Positions 25,896 to 35,869 of a stretch of DNA of 64,000 nt are shown piece after piece (the first letter of the stretch is position 1; each line of letters starts with the position of its first letter). The translations under genes and the position numbers were made by a program. The notes beneath the pieces were generated by a model. It had not been told where the DNA came from, searched no databases, and saw only the letters and a program-made list of their open reading frames with translations. Source of the DNA: an uncultured Verrucomicrobiota bacterium (GTDB lineage Bacteria > Verrucomicrobiota > Verrucomicrobiia > Limisphaerales > UBA9464); NCBI GenBank assembly GCA_903907995.1, contig CAIVQH010000041.1:186001-250000 (forward strand), read 5' to 3'.

Positions 25896-26520
25896 TTAGG
25901 AGAAGGCCCGGAGGATTGAGTTTCGCTGGAACGGAACGGTGAACTCCCTGGCCCCTTTCGTGCCCAAAAAGCAGAACCGGCTCAGACGCACACAATTACA
26001 TCTGAGCCGGCCAGCCATCGTTTCCGCATGACCTCAGAAACGATTCTGAAATGCGGCTTGCCCGGCAATCAAGTTACACAAAAGCCAGCGCAAACCGGTG
26101 GAACATGTCCGCCAAACAACCCGCAGGAGAGGAATGGAGCCCGTCGGTTTATGTCTGGGACATGCTTGAAAGCATCTGTTGAAAAGAACATCGGGAACCA
26201 ACTTCCATCATCGCCGGCCACCTATGTTGCAACATGCACCCGATGCATTGCGCAATCTCATCCCGCAAATGGCCGTTCAAGCCCACCATCACAATCAGAC
26301 GAGACCGACCTAGGCTGCGATTTTCAGGCAGAAACAAGCGCTTTCCATTGTCTCGTCCCAGGCCAGCGATCCTTCGCAGGTTCCGTACAAAATTCCTGTC
26401 GCAGGGAATATGCCAAATCAGCCGCGTAGAATGTTTGGCAGCTCAGAAAGCAAAATCGTGTAACCGCCCGCCGAATTATTCGTCGATTCCCCCGGCTCGA
26501 AATACCCCGACGAAGATAAC
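25896..26520. other. 625-bp stretch without recognisable gene
   Basis: Short ORFs on both strands here (for example 26028-26429 on the plus strand) have no recognisable family features. The only clear structure is the perfect inverted repeat at 25977-26010. The region borders the join at 25740 and may be residual, decayed sequence. Confidence 0.5.
25977..26010. terminator. Perfect 10-bp inverted repeat
   Basis: CCGGCTCAGA (25977-25986) and TCTGAGCCGG (26001-26010) flank a 14-nt AC-rich loop. It lies about 120 nt after the cyclase-like stop codon and could have been that gene's terminator, or it could be a protein-binding dyad. No U-run follows on either strand. Confidence 0.35.
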
Positions 26521-26733
26521 ATGACCTGCACTTCCCCCTTGCCGGCGGTCCAGAAGCGCAATGGCAAAACTACCTACCATTGTCCGCGCTGCTCTGAATT
26601 CCACGTTGTTCTGGAAGACTCGTCCGACGCTGACATCGTGGCCTGGAGGGCGTTCTCAAAGCACCGGAAAAGCTGCTCCACGAAGGCGGACAGACGCGGT
26701 TCATCGCTGTTGAAGAAGGCCGTCCGAGCCTAA
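26521..26733 (+). CDS. Small putative zinc-binding protein
   Basis: I do not recognise a family. The 70-residue product from ATG 26521 contains YHCPRCSEFH (C-x2-C) and KHRKSC, about 28 residues later. Together these offer Cys/His ligands for a small zinc ribbon or finger, and a basic tail (KADRRGSSLLKKAVRA) follows. It is a lone gene, convergent with ruvB. Confidence 0.4.
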   Translation: MTCTSPLPAVQKRNGKTTYHCPRCSEFHVVLEDSSDADIVAWRAFSKHRKSCSTKADRRGSSLLKKAVRA

Positions 26734-26749
26734 GGCAACAGAAACGCCT

Positions 26750-27769
26750 TCACAGCAGTCGCGCCTGTGCGCCGGCGAGCGGTTTCAGCCCGAGCTTCTC
26801 GTAGCTGCGTGGCGTCGCGACGCGGCCCTGCGGGGTGCGGTTGAGGTAGCCTTCCATGATGAGGTAGGGTTCATAAACTTCCTCGATGGTGTCCGGCTCC
26901 TCACCGACGGCCACGGCGAGGGAGCTGACGCCCACCGGTCCGCCGCCGAACTTCACGATGACCGTTTCCAGGATGCGCTTGTCCATCTCGTCGAGGCCGT
27001 TCTCGTCGATTTCCAGGATGCCCAGGGCCTTGTCGGCGAGCACGGAGGTGATGCGGCCGTCGCCGCGCACCTCGGCGTAGTCGCGCACGCGGCGCAGGAG
27101 GTTGCCGGCGATGCGCGGCGTGCCCCGGCTGCGTCGCGCGATCTCGTGCGCGCCCGGGTCCTCGATGGGGACGTTGAGCAGGCCGGAGGCCCGCAGCAAA
27201 ATGCGCTGGAGCTGCTCCGTGGTGTAGTAGTCGAGCCGTTCGCGGATGCCGAAACGCGTGAGCAGCGGCGCGCTCAGCAGACCGCTGCGCGTGGTCGCCC
27301 CGATCAGCGTGAAGCGCGGCAGGTTCAGCCGCACGCTCCGGGCGTTCGGCCCCTGGTCGATGATGATGTCGAGCTTGAAGTCCTCCATCGCCGGATAGAG
27401 GTATTCCTCGACGGTCTTCTGCAGGCGGTGGATCTCGTCGATGAAGAGCACGTCTCCCTCCTCCAGATTGGTGAGCAGGCCGGCCAAATCGGCGGCTTTC
27501 TCTATGGTCGGGCCACTGGTGGCCTTCACGTTGGCCCCCATGGCCTTGGCCAGGATGTTCGCGATGGTCGTCTTGCCGAGGCCCGGCGGGCCGCTGAGCA
27601 GGATATGATCCAGCGCCTCGCCCCGGCGTTTGGCGGCCTCGACGGCGATTTCGAGCCGTTCCTTGACCTTGGCCTGGCCGGTGAAGTCATTGAACGCCGA
27701 GGGGCGCAGCGTCTGTTCGAGCGCCGCGTCGGGCTTTGCCAATGTGTCAGTCACCAACCGGTCGGCCAT
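26750..27769 (-). CDS. ruvB: Holliday junction branch-migration ATPase RuvB
   Basis: The 339-residue protein has the full RuvB layout. The N-terminal [19 protein letters not shown] precedes Walker [10 protein letters not shown] (about residue 62), Walker [10 protein letters not shown] (about 108), the sensor [19 protein letters not shown], and the C-terminal winged helix ending [17 protein letters not shown]. It forms hexameric rings that drive branch migration with RuvA. ruvA and ruvC are not adjacent. Confidence 0.97.
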   Translation of the reverse strand: MADRLVTDTLAKPDAALEQTLRPSAFNDFTGQAKVKERLEIAVEAAKRRGEALDHILLSGPPGLGKTTIANILAKAMGANVKATSGPTIEKAADLAGLLTNLEEGDVLFIDEIHRLQKTVEEYLYPAMEDFKLDIIIDQGPNARSVRLNLPRFTLIGATTRSGLLSAPLLTRFGIRERLDYYTTEQLQRILLRASGLLNVPIEDPGAHEIARRSRGTPRIAGNLLRRVRDYAEVRGDGRITSVLADKALGILEIDENGLDEMDKRILETVIVKFGGGPVGVSSLAVAVGEEPDTIEEVYEPYLIMEGYLNRTPQGRVATPRSYEKLGLKPLAGAQARLL

Positions 27770-27800
27770 GGGGCGAGCATGGGAACCGGGCCCGGAGGGG

Positions 27801-27914
27801 TAAATTACGAATTACGAGTTTCGAATTTCGAGTTCCGAGTGGGCGAAGCACCGGGGAGCAGGCAACGACGCAGCGTCTCCCCATTCGTCACTCGAAACTC
27901 GTCACTCGCAATTA
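27801..27914. repeat. Inverted arrays of ACGAATT/CGAGTTT heptamers
   Basis: 27801-27840 (TAAATTACGAATTACGAGTT then TCGAATTTCGAGTTCCGAGT) and 27880-27914 (ATTCGTCACTCGAAACTCGT then CACTCGCAATTAC) are imperfect inverted copies, each made of 7-bp units, around a central GC-rich spacer. They fill the gap between ruvB and the S8 protease gene. Confidence 0.75.
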
Positions 27915-30900
27915 CTCTGACCGCAGGCGGTAGAAGTACGGTCCACCGCTGGTCGCGAGGGCGGGATCGGTGAAGCTGTTCACGCCCTGGACCGCCGGCA
28001 CGTGCCGTTGCAAAATGGTGAAACCCGCAGCCAGGTCGGCCGTCCGCTCCACGGTGTAGAAACGGCCCGCCGCGCTGAACCACTGAAGCGGCGCGGAAGC
28101 CGGGACGTTCGGGATGAAATGCAGCTTGAACGGGTCGGTGCCGTTCGCGAACTCGGCGGAATTCTTTACGCCGTCGCCATCGGGGTCGTCGTTGCCGCCG
28201 AAGCTCAGGTCACCGAAATGTTCCATTTCCCAGGCATCCGGCAACCCATCGGCGTCGGTATCGGGATTGCTGAGGTTCAGCGTGACCACCTCGTGATGCT
28301 TGCCGCTGAGGTTGTGCTGATGCAGGAGGAGCACCTTCACCGAACCCGCCCCGGCGGCATTCGTCCGGATGAGGTTAAACTTCACATCCGTGCCCTCCGC
28401 GAAAAAAGGCGTGTTGCCGATGCCGTACGGGGTGGCATCGATGATCGGTTTCACCGCGTTGAAGGTCACCCAGCTGGTCTGGTCGGAATAGTCACCCTCG
28501 GTGACGGCCCGGTAGCGGAACGTGGACTTGCTGGTGGTCAGGCCAAGGTCGGACGCGAAGGCGGAGTGGATGAGCACGCCGTTGACGAAGGGCGCCGTGT
28601 CACCCTCGTTGGGATAGAGGGCGTTGTACGGGAACTCCTCGGTCAGGTTGCCACTGGTCAGCGACTCATCCCGCACCAGCGTCTCCAGACCGCCGTTGGA
28701 GCTGTCGTAGGCGTCCACATCGCCGGCGGCAAACGTGCCGGCGTCCCCGTTGATGAGCGTGTAGTCGGCGACCCCGTCGTTATCCAGGTCGATCTCGATG
28801 TCGTAGTTGTTGGCCGCCCGCTGCGGCGTCTGCCATTTGCCGGCCACCGCGACGCCGAAGTAGAGGATCGTTTTTCTGATGTCGCCGCCATGGGGGAAGT
28901 CACTCGCGGCACCGACGGCGACAATGTCCGTGGAGGCCCGGTCGTCCGTGAAAGACTGGGAGGCGTCGGTGGTTCCCAGCTGGAAGACCGAAACCAGCGG
29001 GTGCGTCTCACCGGTCGTGCCCCGGGTCGCCATGGTCAGCGGCACGGAATTGCCCTCCGGCACGCCGAAACCGACAACCGTCGCGGCAAACTGCGAGGCG
29101 GACCGGGCAATGACGTGCCAGGGCACATGGATGGGCACCGTCCCGCCCGTCAGCCATACTTCGCCGCTCGATTCGGGCAGCTGGGGCCGGGGAATCCCGC
29201 CCTCATCGGCCGGCGAGCTCAGGTCCTTCACATGGGTGAATTGCGCGGGATCGGCGTCCAGCCGGACATCAAAGCTGGCGGAGCCATTGGCCGGCACTGT
29301 CACCGTCTGGGTCAACGGCGTCAGGGTGACCCCGGTGTCCACCACCGTGTTGCTCACGCTGACGCTGAACGTGACGGCATCCGCTCCGTGATTCACCACC
29401 TGCAGGGTACGCTGCTTGGAATAGGGCGCAGCCAGCTCCACGGCACCGAAAGAGAGCGAAATGTCGCCGTCGCCGGTATCCGCCTTGACGATGGCCGTGG
29501 TTTTCGTGGCCAGGCCAACCTGCACCCGGCCGGCACCGGTCCGTGACTCGGGATAGGGATTGCCATCGGCATCATGGGTGGCGATGGCGGTGTTCATGAT
29601 GGCGGCCTTGATGTCTTCCGTCGGCCAGCTGGGATGCGCCTGCTTCACCAGGGCGGCAGTGCCCGAAATATGGGGTGCCGCCATCGAGGTTCCGCTGAAG
29701 GTGGCCGCATCCGAGCCGGAGCCGGACTTCACCGAAGTGATGCTGGAGCCCGGAGCCGCCACGTCGGGTTTGAGCCGGTCGGTCAGCAGGTTCGGCCCGC
29801 GGGAGCTGCTGTCATCCAGCCGGTCGGCAAATTCCGGATGCTTGATGACCACCGAGGCCGACAGTTTCAGGGTCAGCCCCTGCCCCAGCTTCGCCTTCAG
29901 GCGATCCCCATCCGCCTTCGAGATCATCACCCCGGGGATGGTGATGCCGGTGCCGGTTCCGCCCATCACGATTGGCGGCTCATCCTTGTTGTCCACCATG
30001 ACCACCCCGATGGCACCCGCCTGTTGGGCGAGCAGGATTTTGGCGTCGAAATGGCAGGTGCCACGGTCGATCAGGGCGATTTTTCCGGCCAGCGCGGCGG
30101 CGTTGTCGAGCATGTCGGCGCATGCATCGGCCGGTTCGGTGGCGACCACCAGGCCAGTCGTGTCGCCCACCGTGGCGAGCTGAGCGGTGATGTCCCCCTC
30201 GACCGCCGCGTAGGTACCGGCGACCTCCGCCGGTGCGCTCACCTGGATGCCCAGGCTGGTGATGCCGTTGTCCATGGAATTGGCCACGGTGATGGCCCGG
30301 AACGCCACCCCGGGGCTGCCCATGATGTAATGGGTGTTGCCATCGTTGCCGGCGGAAATCGATACGACACAGCCGAGCTGGGCCAGCGTGTTGACGGCTT
30401 CCAGCTCCGTATCGGCCGGGTCATCGAACCCCCAGCCGCTGCCCAGGGACAGGTTTGCGACATCCAGATGATCCGAGAAGTCACCGTCGCCGTTGGGGTC
30501 TGTGGCCCAGTCCAGACCGTCCACCACCGCGTCGGTGGAACCGCTCCTGCCGAAGATTTTCAAGGCGTACAGCTTCGCATCCGGAGCGACCCCGGGCCCG
30601 ATCTTGAACTGCGTGAAATCGACCGTGTCATTGTAGGCGCCCCCGTAGGTCTTGCCGTCCTTCGTCACGCCCAGGCCGGCGGCAATGCCCGCAACGTGGC
30701 TCCCATGGCCGTTTTCCTGGGTGTCGAGCGGATCAGGATCAGGCACCGGCGTGGTCGCGCTGCCACTTCCGCCAGCATCGTAATCATCGCCCACGAAGTC
30801 GGTTCCGCCGACCACCTTGGCCGTGGGAAACGTGCCCGGCTCGATCACGGTGGAATCGTTGGCGGTGAAGTCGCTGACCTTCCCGCTCCCGCCGAAATCG

Positions 30901-31388
30901 GCATGGAGATAGTCGATGCCCGAGTCGATGATGGCGATCCGCATGCCCGTGCCCGTCAGCCCGCCCGCCGAAGCCCAGGCCGCTGGCGCGCCGATCCATG
31001 GGACGCTCGTTTCCAGCTGGGGGCGGTAAAGATGCGCCTTCTGCACGCGCCGGACCCCGGGAATCGCCGCCAGATCCGCGATCCGCGACTCGGGAATGCG
31101 CACCCTGAGCGCATTCACCACCCGGACGAAACGCCCGGTGATTTCACCACCGGCCGCGATGATGGCCGGCTCCAGTGCCGTCTGCCGGGCCTGCGCCTGG
31201 GCCAGCCGTTGCGCCGGCGTGATGACCACGCTTGCCGGCAGCGGTCTGGCCGATTCCTGGAGGCTCTGCTGCACCAACGACGGCCCCTCGAGCTGGACGA
31301 ATACGGAGACAGAGACAGTTTCCTCGGCCTGGGCGACGAAGAGGCACAGGACGGCGAGCAACAGCGATGACAATGTTTTGAGTTGCAT
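27912..31388 (-). CDS. Secreted subtilisin-family (S8) serine protease
   Basis: ATG 31388 (MQLKTLSSLLLAVLCLFVAQ) gives 1158 residues with a signal peptide. An inhibitor I9-like propeptide is likely in about 25-125 (ALRVRIPESRIADLAAIPGV). The S8 catalytic triad is visible: Asp in IIDSGIDY (about 151), His in NGHGSHVAG (about 228) and Ser in GTSMAAPHISG (about 568). A PA domain is inserted between His and Ser (IALIDRGTCHFDAKILLAQQ, about 450-540), as in Vpr-type and lantibiotic-leader proteases. Fn3-like beta domains follow. A calcium-type repeat, DTDADGLPDAWE and DDPDGDGVKN, leads to a C-terminal module ending YFYRLRSE. The enzyme is presumably extracellular and degrades protein for nutrition. 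Confidence 0.92.
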   Translation of the reverse strand: MQLKTLSSLLLAVLCLFVAQAEETVSVSVFVQLEGPSLVQQSLQESARPLPASVVITPAQRLAQAQARQTALEPAIIAAGGEITGRFVRVVNALRVRIPESRIADLAAIPGVRRVQKAHLYRPQLETSVPWIGAPAAWASAGGLTGTGMRIAIIDSGIDYLHADFGGSGKVSDFTANDSTVIEPGTFPTAKVVGGTDFVGDDYDAGGSGSATTPVPDPDPLDTQENGHGSHVAGIAAGLGVTKDGKTYGGAYNDTVDFTQFKIGPGVAPDAKLYALKIFGRSGSTDAVVDGLDWATDPNGDGDFSDHLDVANLSLGSGWGFDDPADTELEAVNTLAQLGCVVSISAGNDGNTHYIMGSPGVAFRAITVANSMDNGITSLGIQVSAPAEVAGTYAAVEGDITAQLATVGDTTGLVVATEPADACADMLDNAAALAGKIALIDRGTCHFDAKILLAQQAGAIGVVMVDNKDEPPIVMGGTGTGITIPGVMISKADGDRLKAKLGQGLTLKLSASVVIKHPEFADRLDDSSSRGPNLLTDRLKPDVAAPGSSITSVKSGSGSDAATFSGTSMAAPHISGTAALVKQAHPSWPTEDIKAAIMNTAIATHDADGNPYPESRTGAGRVQVGLATKTTAIVKADTGDGDISLSFGAVELAAPYSKQRTLQVVNHGADAVTFSVSVSNTVVDTGVTLTPLTQTVTVPANGSASFDVRLDADPAQFTHVKDLSSPADEGGIPRPQLPESSGEVWLTGGTVPIHVPWHVIARSASQFAATVVGFGVPEGNSVPLTMATRGTTGETHPLVSVFQLGTTDASQSFTDDRASTDIVAVGAASDFPHGGDIRKTILYFGVAVAGKWQTPQRAANNYDIEIDLDNDGVADYTLINGDAGTFAAGDVDAYDSSNGGLETLVRDESLTSGNLTEEFPYNALYPNEGDTAPFVNGVLIHSAFASDLGLTTSKSTFRYRAVTEGDYSDQTSWVTFNAVKPIIDATPYGIGNTPFFAEGTDVKFNLIRTNAAGAGSVKVLLLHQHNLSGKHHEVVTLNLSNPDTDADGLPDAWEMEHFGDLSFGGNDDPDGDGVKNSAEFANGTDPFKLHFIPNVPASAPLQWFSAAGRFYTVERTADLAAGFTILQRHVPAVQGVNSFTDPALATSGGPYFYRLRSE

Positions 31389-31574
31389 GAGGTCAGCGTA
31401 GGCAAATTGACAGCTAACCAGTGGACTAGCATGCGCTTCCACCTCCCGACAGGAAAAAGCGTTGGTCCCAAGGCAGCATCCGCAGGGTGTTCCCATGCCT
31501 GCGAAATGACAGACCAAGGCGCTTAGGTCGCGGCGGTTCCGACACCCTGACCTGCATTCTTCGTGCCGGTTGGC

Positions 31575-32192
31575 TCAAACCCGGCACCGTCGCCAACCGG
31601 CAAAGCCCAACAATCCGAGACCGCTCACCCAGGCGACCGCAGCCGGCTCGGGCACTGGAGTCGCATCCACCGAAAGAAACATCGAATCGGAGACCAGCCC
31701 CCATGCGCCATTGAAGCTCCGTTCCCTATGGTAGTCACCGATGGCCCAGCCGGAGGTACCGGTCTGATTGGCGCTGGAGGTGGCGTTCCAATTCACCAAG
31801 GGGGCCGACGCCGTGGCCACCAGCCAGTAAGTAACGCCGGTGGAGAGCGTCACATTAGCCGGTGCATCATAGAGCAGCAGACTTCCGGTTGAGCCAGAAT
31901 GGAGGGTCAGGCTGGCCAGGCTTGAAGCCGCCGGACTGCCCGCGTTGTCGGCGTGAATGCTGAGCGCCAAACCGGCCGGAGCCACATAGACGGTGTCGGT
32001 CACCTGGATCGTCACACTGTTGAGTTCGACCGTCGTACCGGCGAGGAACGACTCGGCAATGGAAGTATGGTCGTCCACGGTCGCGTCGAGATGATGGGTC
32101 TCGCCGAGATTGGTGATGACCACGCCGCCCAGGGCGACGGGGACAAAGAGCAGACCGACTGCCGGCGTCAATTTGAGGCATACTGCATTCAT
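31575..32192 (-). CDS. PEP-CTERM sorting-domain protein
   Basis: ATG 32192 (MNAVCLKLTPAVGLLFVPVA) gives 205 residues. It has a signal peptide, a beta-rich body (TTVELNSVTIQVTDTVYVAP; VTYWLVATASAPLVNWNA), and the C-terminal tripartite signal VPEPAAVAWVSGLGLLGFAG then WRRCRV: VPEP motif, transmembrane stretch, Arg cluster. Such proteins are processed by an exosortase (EpsH/XrtX) and usually end up in extracellular polymer or on the surface. No exosortase gene is in the window. A short inverted repeat, GTGCCGG at 31563-31569 with CCGGCAC at 31581-31587, overlaps the stop and could help termination. Confidence 0.88.
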   Translation of the reverse strand: MNAVCLKLTPAVGLLFVPVALGGVVITNLGETHHLDATVDDHTSIAESFLAGTTVELNSVTIQVTDTVYVAPAGLALSIHADNAGSPAASSLASLTLHSGSTGSLLLYDAPANVTLSTGVTYWLVATASAPLVNWNATSSANQTGTSGWAIGDYHRERSFNGAWGLVSDSMFLSVDATPVPEPAAVAWVSGLGLLGFAGWRRCRV

Positions 32193-32275
32193 TTCACGAG
32201 CAGATGTTGGGGGTTGGGGTTGTTTCGATCGGGATGGCCTGGACTGCGAAAGCGGCGGTCTGGCTGGGCCGGGCT

Positions 32276-35200
32276 TTAGGGGAGCAGCCGATAATAGCGC
32301 CGGGGCAGATCCAGCGCGCTCAGCACCTGGAACCGGAAGTCGCCGGCGGCGTCCGTGCGGTTCGTGCTGAGCGTGGTCCAGTTGGTAAGATCCGGTGAGG
32401 ACTGCAGCTGATACGCCGTCAACGGCTGGCCTTGGAGGTGGAGCGTCAGATGGCCCATGGCCGGGACACTGGCCAACGCCGCGTTCGAGGTGTTCATCGC
32501 GGTGGCGGCTTTCCAACCCTGCATGAGGGTGCGCAACGCCTCCGGCTTGTTCGTCGGCACCGGATGATTCGCCTGGTCACGGGTGTTCAGCCCGTGGCAG
32601 GAGGTGCAGGTGCGGATCTCGCCCGGCTGGAAGGTGAGCCAGAAACGCTCCCGCACCACCGGGCCGGCATTGGTATCGGTGAGCTGCCAGGTCAGCGCGC
32701 GACGGGCGGGCACAAAGGCCGCCATGGAGCCGTCGTCCCCGAGCTTCACGCTGCCCACCAGGCCGGCGGGGGCCGGTCCGTTGTTCGCCAACGCTGCCGA
32801 ATCATGCAGCGGCTGGGCCAGCACGCGACGTCCGGCGGCAGGAGCCGAATTGGTATGGTAGAGCCCCAGCCCGCGAAGCTGGTCGCCCTGGAAGAACTGG
32901 AGATAGGCGATGTCATAGATCTTGCCGCCCGCGCCGAGTGTCTGGTTCGTGGTGCCGGCGACGCGCAGGTTGTACGGCTGCTGGTGATCGGCGTGGTCGC
33001 GGGTGGTGAGGTTGCGGCTGACCACGAGGGCCAGGTCATTCATCTGGAGGTAGGCCTTCAGCGCCGACACATCCACGCCCTCCTCGTCCATGACCGACTG
33101 CTCCGGCCCCGGCAGCGGCGTGGGGCTCGCCACCGGCAGGACGCGGGCGCGGACTTCGACCGGGTTCAGTTCCCAGAGCGGTCCCGAGTAATTTGCGAAC
33201 CCGTTGTTGGAATAGAAGCTGACGATCTTGGTGATGCCTGCGGTCAAGTTCTGGTCGGTGACCCAATAGGTCCCCGTCTTCTTGAGCGTCTTCAGGCGGA
33301 AGTCGTACTCGGAGCCGACCCCGCGCTTATGCTCCAGGTCAGTGTTGGGCGAGTGAACGGCGATGAGCGTGCCGTCACTCATGGGCAGCGGTTCGCGATA
33401 GTGGCCGGAATGGTTGGTGGTTGCGTTGGCCGAGAAGCTCTTCGTCTCCGGATGCGTGTAGTAGCTGAGCCGCATGTGGTCCGCATCCAGACCCGGAGGG
33501 GCCGTGAGGCTCAGGACCTGGCCGGAGGCGTGCGTGAAGAACTCCGGGGCGTCCGTCGCGAAGTAGGTGCCCGGATGCCGCGGGTCCTCCTTGAGGTGCA
33601 GCATGTTGTTAGCGACGTTGGTGTTGTAGCGCAGGGCGACGTTGTAGAAAACTTGGAGGTTAGGATCGTTCAGCAGGCTCTGCTCCATGTAACTGGCCAG
33701 CTCCTGACGGCCGACGTGGTTCAGCGTCTCCATCTCGGTGCCGTCCTCGTTGATCATCCAGGGGAAGAAGAAATTGAAGCTGTGCGCGTTGGTGATGCCT
33801 GACTTGAAGCGCGACTCGGGAAAGACCTCGGTGCGGTCGCCCACGAGCACCAGCGCGTTGGTCGATTCATCGGAATAGTTGAAGGTGCCGAAGGGCAGCG
33901 AGATCCCCTGCGCGATCGCATCCTTGTCGGCATCGGCCTCCTGATCCCGCTGCAGGTGGTCCCAGCGGGTGAAAATCACCCGCCCATAGCTGTCCACCGT
34001 GGGCGTGAAGTCACCGGACGGTGCATGGTCGAGCTGAAAGAGATCGCCGGACACCGGATCAAGGCTCCAGAGCCCGCTGACGGTCGGTGCAATCTCGTAC
34101 TCATCGCGTTGCGGGTAGAGGTGGGCAAAGCCACCGCGCGGCCGGTCCGTGGTGAAGAGTATCCGTCCGTCGGTTCCATAGCACGGAGCCACGTTGTTGT
34201 AGCCGGCCGGCTGGTTGGGAACCTTGGTGATGACGGTCGTCTCGCCCTGCCCGAAGCCGGTGACCTCGTAAAGCTGGAAGGTCGCGGTACTGGTCTGATT
34301 GGCCGCAGTCGGCGCCCCGATCACCATGCTGAAGATCGCCTTGGTGCCGTCCCAGTACATGGCCGGGTCACGCACGGCGATGGAGCCGGCACCCTGGAAA
34401 CCGTTGCCCGTGCCGAAACCGGCCGCCGCCGTCAGGTTCTTGAGTGAGCCGTCCGGGTAGCGGATGAAAAGATCGCCACCGCGTCCCGTGTAGTCGGTGC
34501 CGGCCTTGTGGTTACCGAAGACGGAGCCGATCGTCGTGAAGTCCTCCCCGATGGGAATCTGCGTCACGAAGAGGATGGGGTTCGTGATCCCGGCAACCGC
34601 CACCGCGGCCGGCAAGCTCGCGTAGTTCGCCGTCACCGTCGTGGTGGCGAAGGGCATCACCAGCGTCGTACTGGGGGAGGAGGTGCTGCCCACGGTCGCG
34701 CCCGTCCACTGGCCGAACGTCAGGCCCGAGGCTGGCGGAGCCGCGACAATCGCCACGGTCGTGCCCGGCAGGTAGGTGCCGCTGCCCGAGCCACCATTGA
34801 CGGTCAGTGTGTAAGGGGTCAGCGGGATGTAGTTGGCCGTGACGACCGTGTTGGCAGCAGGCATGACGAGGGTCGTGTTCAGCGCCGTGGCATTGGCCAC
34901 CGCCGCGCCGGTCCATTGCGTGAACACCTGCCCCGCCGGAGCCGCGCCCGCCTTGATGCTCAACGTGGCTCCCGGTGAATAATTCCCGCCGCCCATGCCC
35001 CCCACGATGGTGAGCGTGTAGGTGCTCGGTGGCGGGGTCGTCGTGGTGTAAACGGCTGTCACCGTGGCGTTGGCCGTCCCCATCTGCACCACCGTGCTGG
35101 GCGAGGCCGGGTTGGCGATGCCGGTGCCGCTCCAGGTGCTGAAGGTCTTGCCCGCCACCGGCGGGGCCACGATGGAGACCACTGTGCCGAAGGAATACGA

Positions 35201-35869
35201 ACCGCTCCCGCTCCCGCCGACGACAGTGAGCGTGTAATTCACCTTCGCCCCCTTGACCGTGACGATCACCGGCGCGGAAAAGGTCCGTGCGCCGGTGTTG
35301 TCAAAGGCCTTGGCCGAAAAGGCATACGTGCCCGCCGGCAGGTTGTTCAGGTCATAGGAATAGGGCACGTTGGTCACGCTGGACAGTTCCGTGAACCCGA
35401 GCAGGTAACCCACCTTGGTCACCGACCCGTCGGCGTCACCGGCAGTGGCCTGAAAACTGACCGTTGCGGGTGCGGCGAGAACGGTGCCGTTCGTCGGGCT
35501 GATGAGCGATACCGTCGGCGGGATGTTCCCGGCGGGATTGAGGCTGATCGCCACCGACGCCGGCGCCGACGCGCCCGAGGCATCCTTGGCGACGAACCAG
35601 AAGTTGTCGTTGCCGACGAAATTGGCGTTCGGCGTGTAGGTCAGGTTCGGCGGCGTGCCGCTGAGCACCCCGCGGAACGGCGGCGAAACCAGGCTGTACG
35701 TCAGGGCATCGCCATCGGCGTCCGTGGCGGCCAGAGTGATGGCTTTCGGGGTGTTCACTATGCCATCCACGCTTTGCGGCGTGGCCACCGGCAGGGTATT
35801 CGCAAGCGAGGCAACCGTGCCGGCCAGCAGGGCCGCCAGGGCCAGCACGACCCGGAGCGAAGGATTCAT
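32276..35869 (-). CDS. HzsA-like haem protein with InlB-type repeats
   Basis: ATG 35869 (MNPSLRVVLALAALLAGTVA) gives 1197 residues with a signal peptide. About 25-110 is a cadherin/Ig-like domain (TDADGDALTYSLVSPP), and about 115-210 is a second Ig-like domain. Three divergent InlB-B/Flg_new-type repeats follow (YTLTVVGGSGSGSYSFGT, YTLTIVGGMGGGNYSPGA, YTLTVNGGSGSGTYLPGT). From about 440 the protein resembles the alpha subunit of hydrazine synthase: a propeller (ILFVTQIPIGEDF, ILFTTDRPRGG, DSYGRVIFTRWDHLQRDQEA) and a C-terminal CxxCH haem site, TCTSCHGLN (about 1090). The rest ends in the window-wide module finishing RYYRLLP. Hydrazine chemistry is very unlikely: the anammox partner subunits are absent and HzsA-related proteins are common in PVC genomes. 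The role is unknown. Confidence 0.75.
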   Translation of the reverse strand: MNPSLRVVLALAALLAGTVASLANTLPVATPQSVDGIVNTPKAITLAATDADGDALTYSLVSPPFRGVLSGTPPNLTYTPNANFVGNDNFWFVAKDASGASAPASVAISLNPAGNIPPTVSLISPTNGTVLAAPATVSFQATAGDADGSVTKVGYLLGFTELSSVTNVPYSYDLNNLPAGTYAFSAKAFDNTGARTFSAPVIVTVKGAKVNYTLTVVGGSGSGSYSFGTVVSIVAPPVAGKTFSTWSGTGIANPASPSTVVQMGTANATVTAVYTTTTPPPSTYTLTIVGGMGGGNYSPGATLSIKAGAAPAGQVFTQWTGAAVANATALNTTLVMPAANTVVTANYIPLTPYTLTVNGGSGSGTYLPGTTVAIVAAPPASGLTFGQWTGATVGSTSSPSTTLVMPFATTTVTANYASLPAAVAVAGITNPILFVTQIPIGEDFTTIGSVFGNHKAGTDYTGRGGDLFIRYPDGSLKNLTAAAGFGTGNGFQGAGSIAVRDPAMYWDGTKAIFSMVIGAPTAANQTSTATFQLYEVTGFGQGETTVITKVPNQPAGYNNVAPCYGTDGRILFTTDRPRGGFAHLYPQRDEYEIAPTVSGLWSLDPVSGDLFQLDHAPSGDFTPTVDSYGRVIFTRWDHLQRDQEADADKDAIAQGISLPFGTFNYSDESTNALVLVGDRTEVFPESRFKSGITNAHSFNFFFPWMINEDGTEMETLNHVGRQELASYMEQSLLNDPNLQVFYNVALRYNTNVANNMLHLKEDPRHPGTYFATDAPEFFTHASGQVLSLTAPPGLDADHMRLSYYTHPETKSFSANATTNHSGHYREPLPMSDGTLIAVHSPNTDLEHKRGVGSEYDFRLKTLKKTGTYWVTDQNLTAGITKIVSFYSNNGFANYSGPLWELNPVEVRARVLPVASPTPLPGPEQSVMDEEGVDVSALKAYLQMNDLALVVSRNLTTRDHADHQQPYNLRVAGTTNQTLGAGGKIYDIAYLQFFQGDQLRGLGLYHTNSAPAAGRRVLAQPLHDSAALANNGPAPAGLVGSVKLGDDGSMAAFVPARRALTWQLTDTNAGPVVRERFWLTFQPGEIRTCTSCHGLNTRDQANHPVPTNKPEALRTLMQGWKAATAMNTSNAALASVPAMGHLTLHLQGQPLTAYQLQSSPDLTNWTTLSTNRTDAAGDFRFQVLSALDLPRRYYRLLP

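Noticed and set aside
26028-26429. 133-codon ORF in the gap before the small zinc-binding protein
   Set aside because: Low-similarity composition, no domain, and competing ORFs in other frames; I treat the region as non-coding.
29574-31370. 598-codon open frame on the plus strand
   Set aside because: It is antisense to the S8 protease gene, whose catalytic motifs are intact.
32276-35869. Genuine hydrazine synthase (anammox)
   Set aside because: No beta/gamma subunit or anammox gene is near, and related HzsA-like proteins are widespread in non-anammox PVC bacteria.
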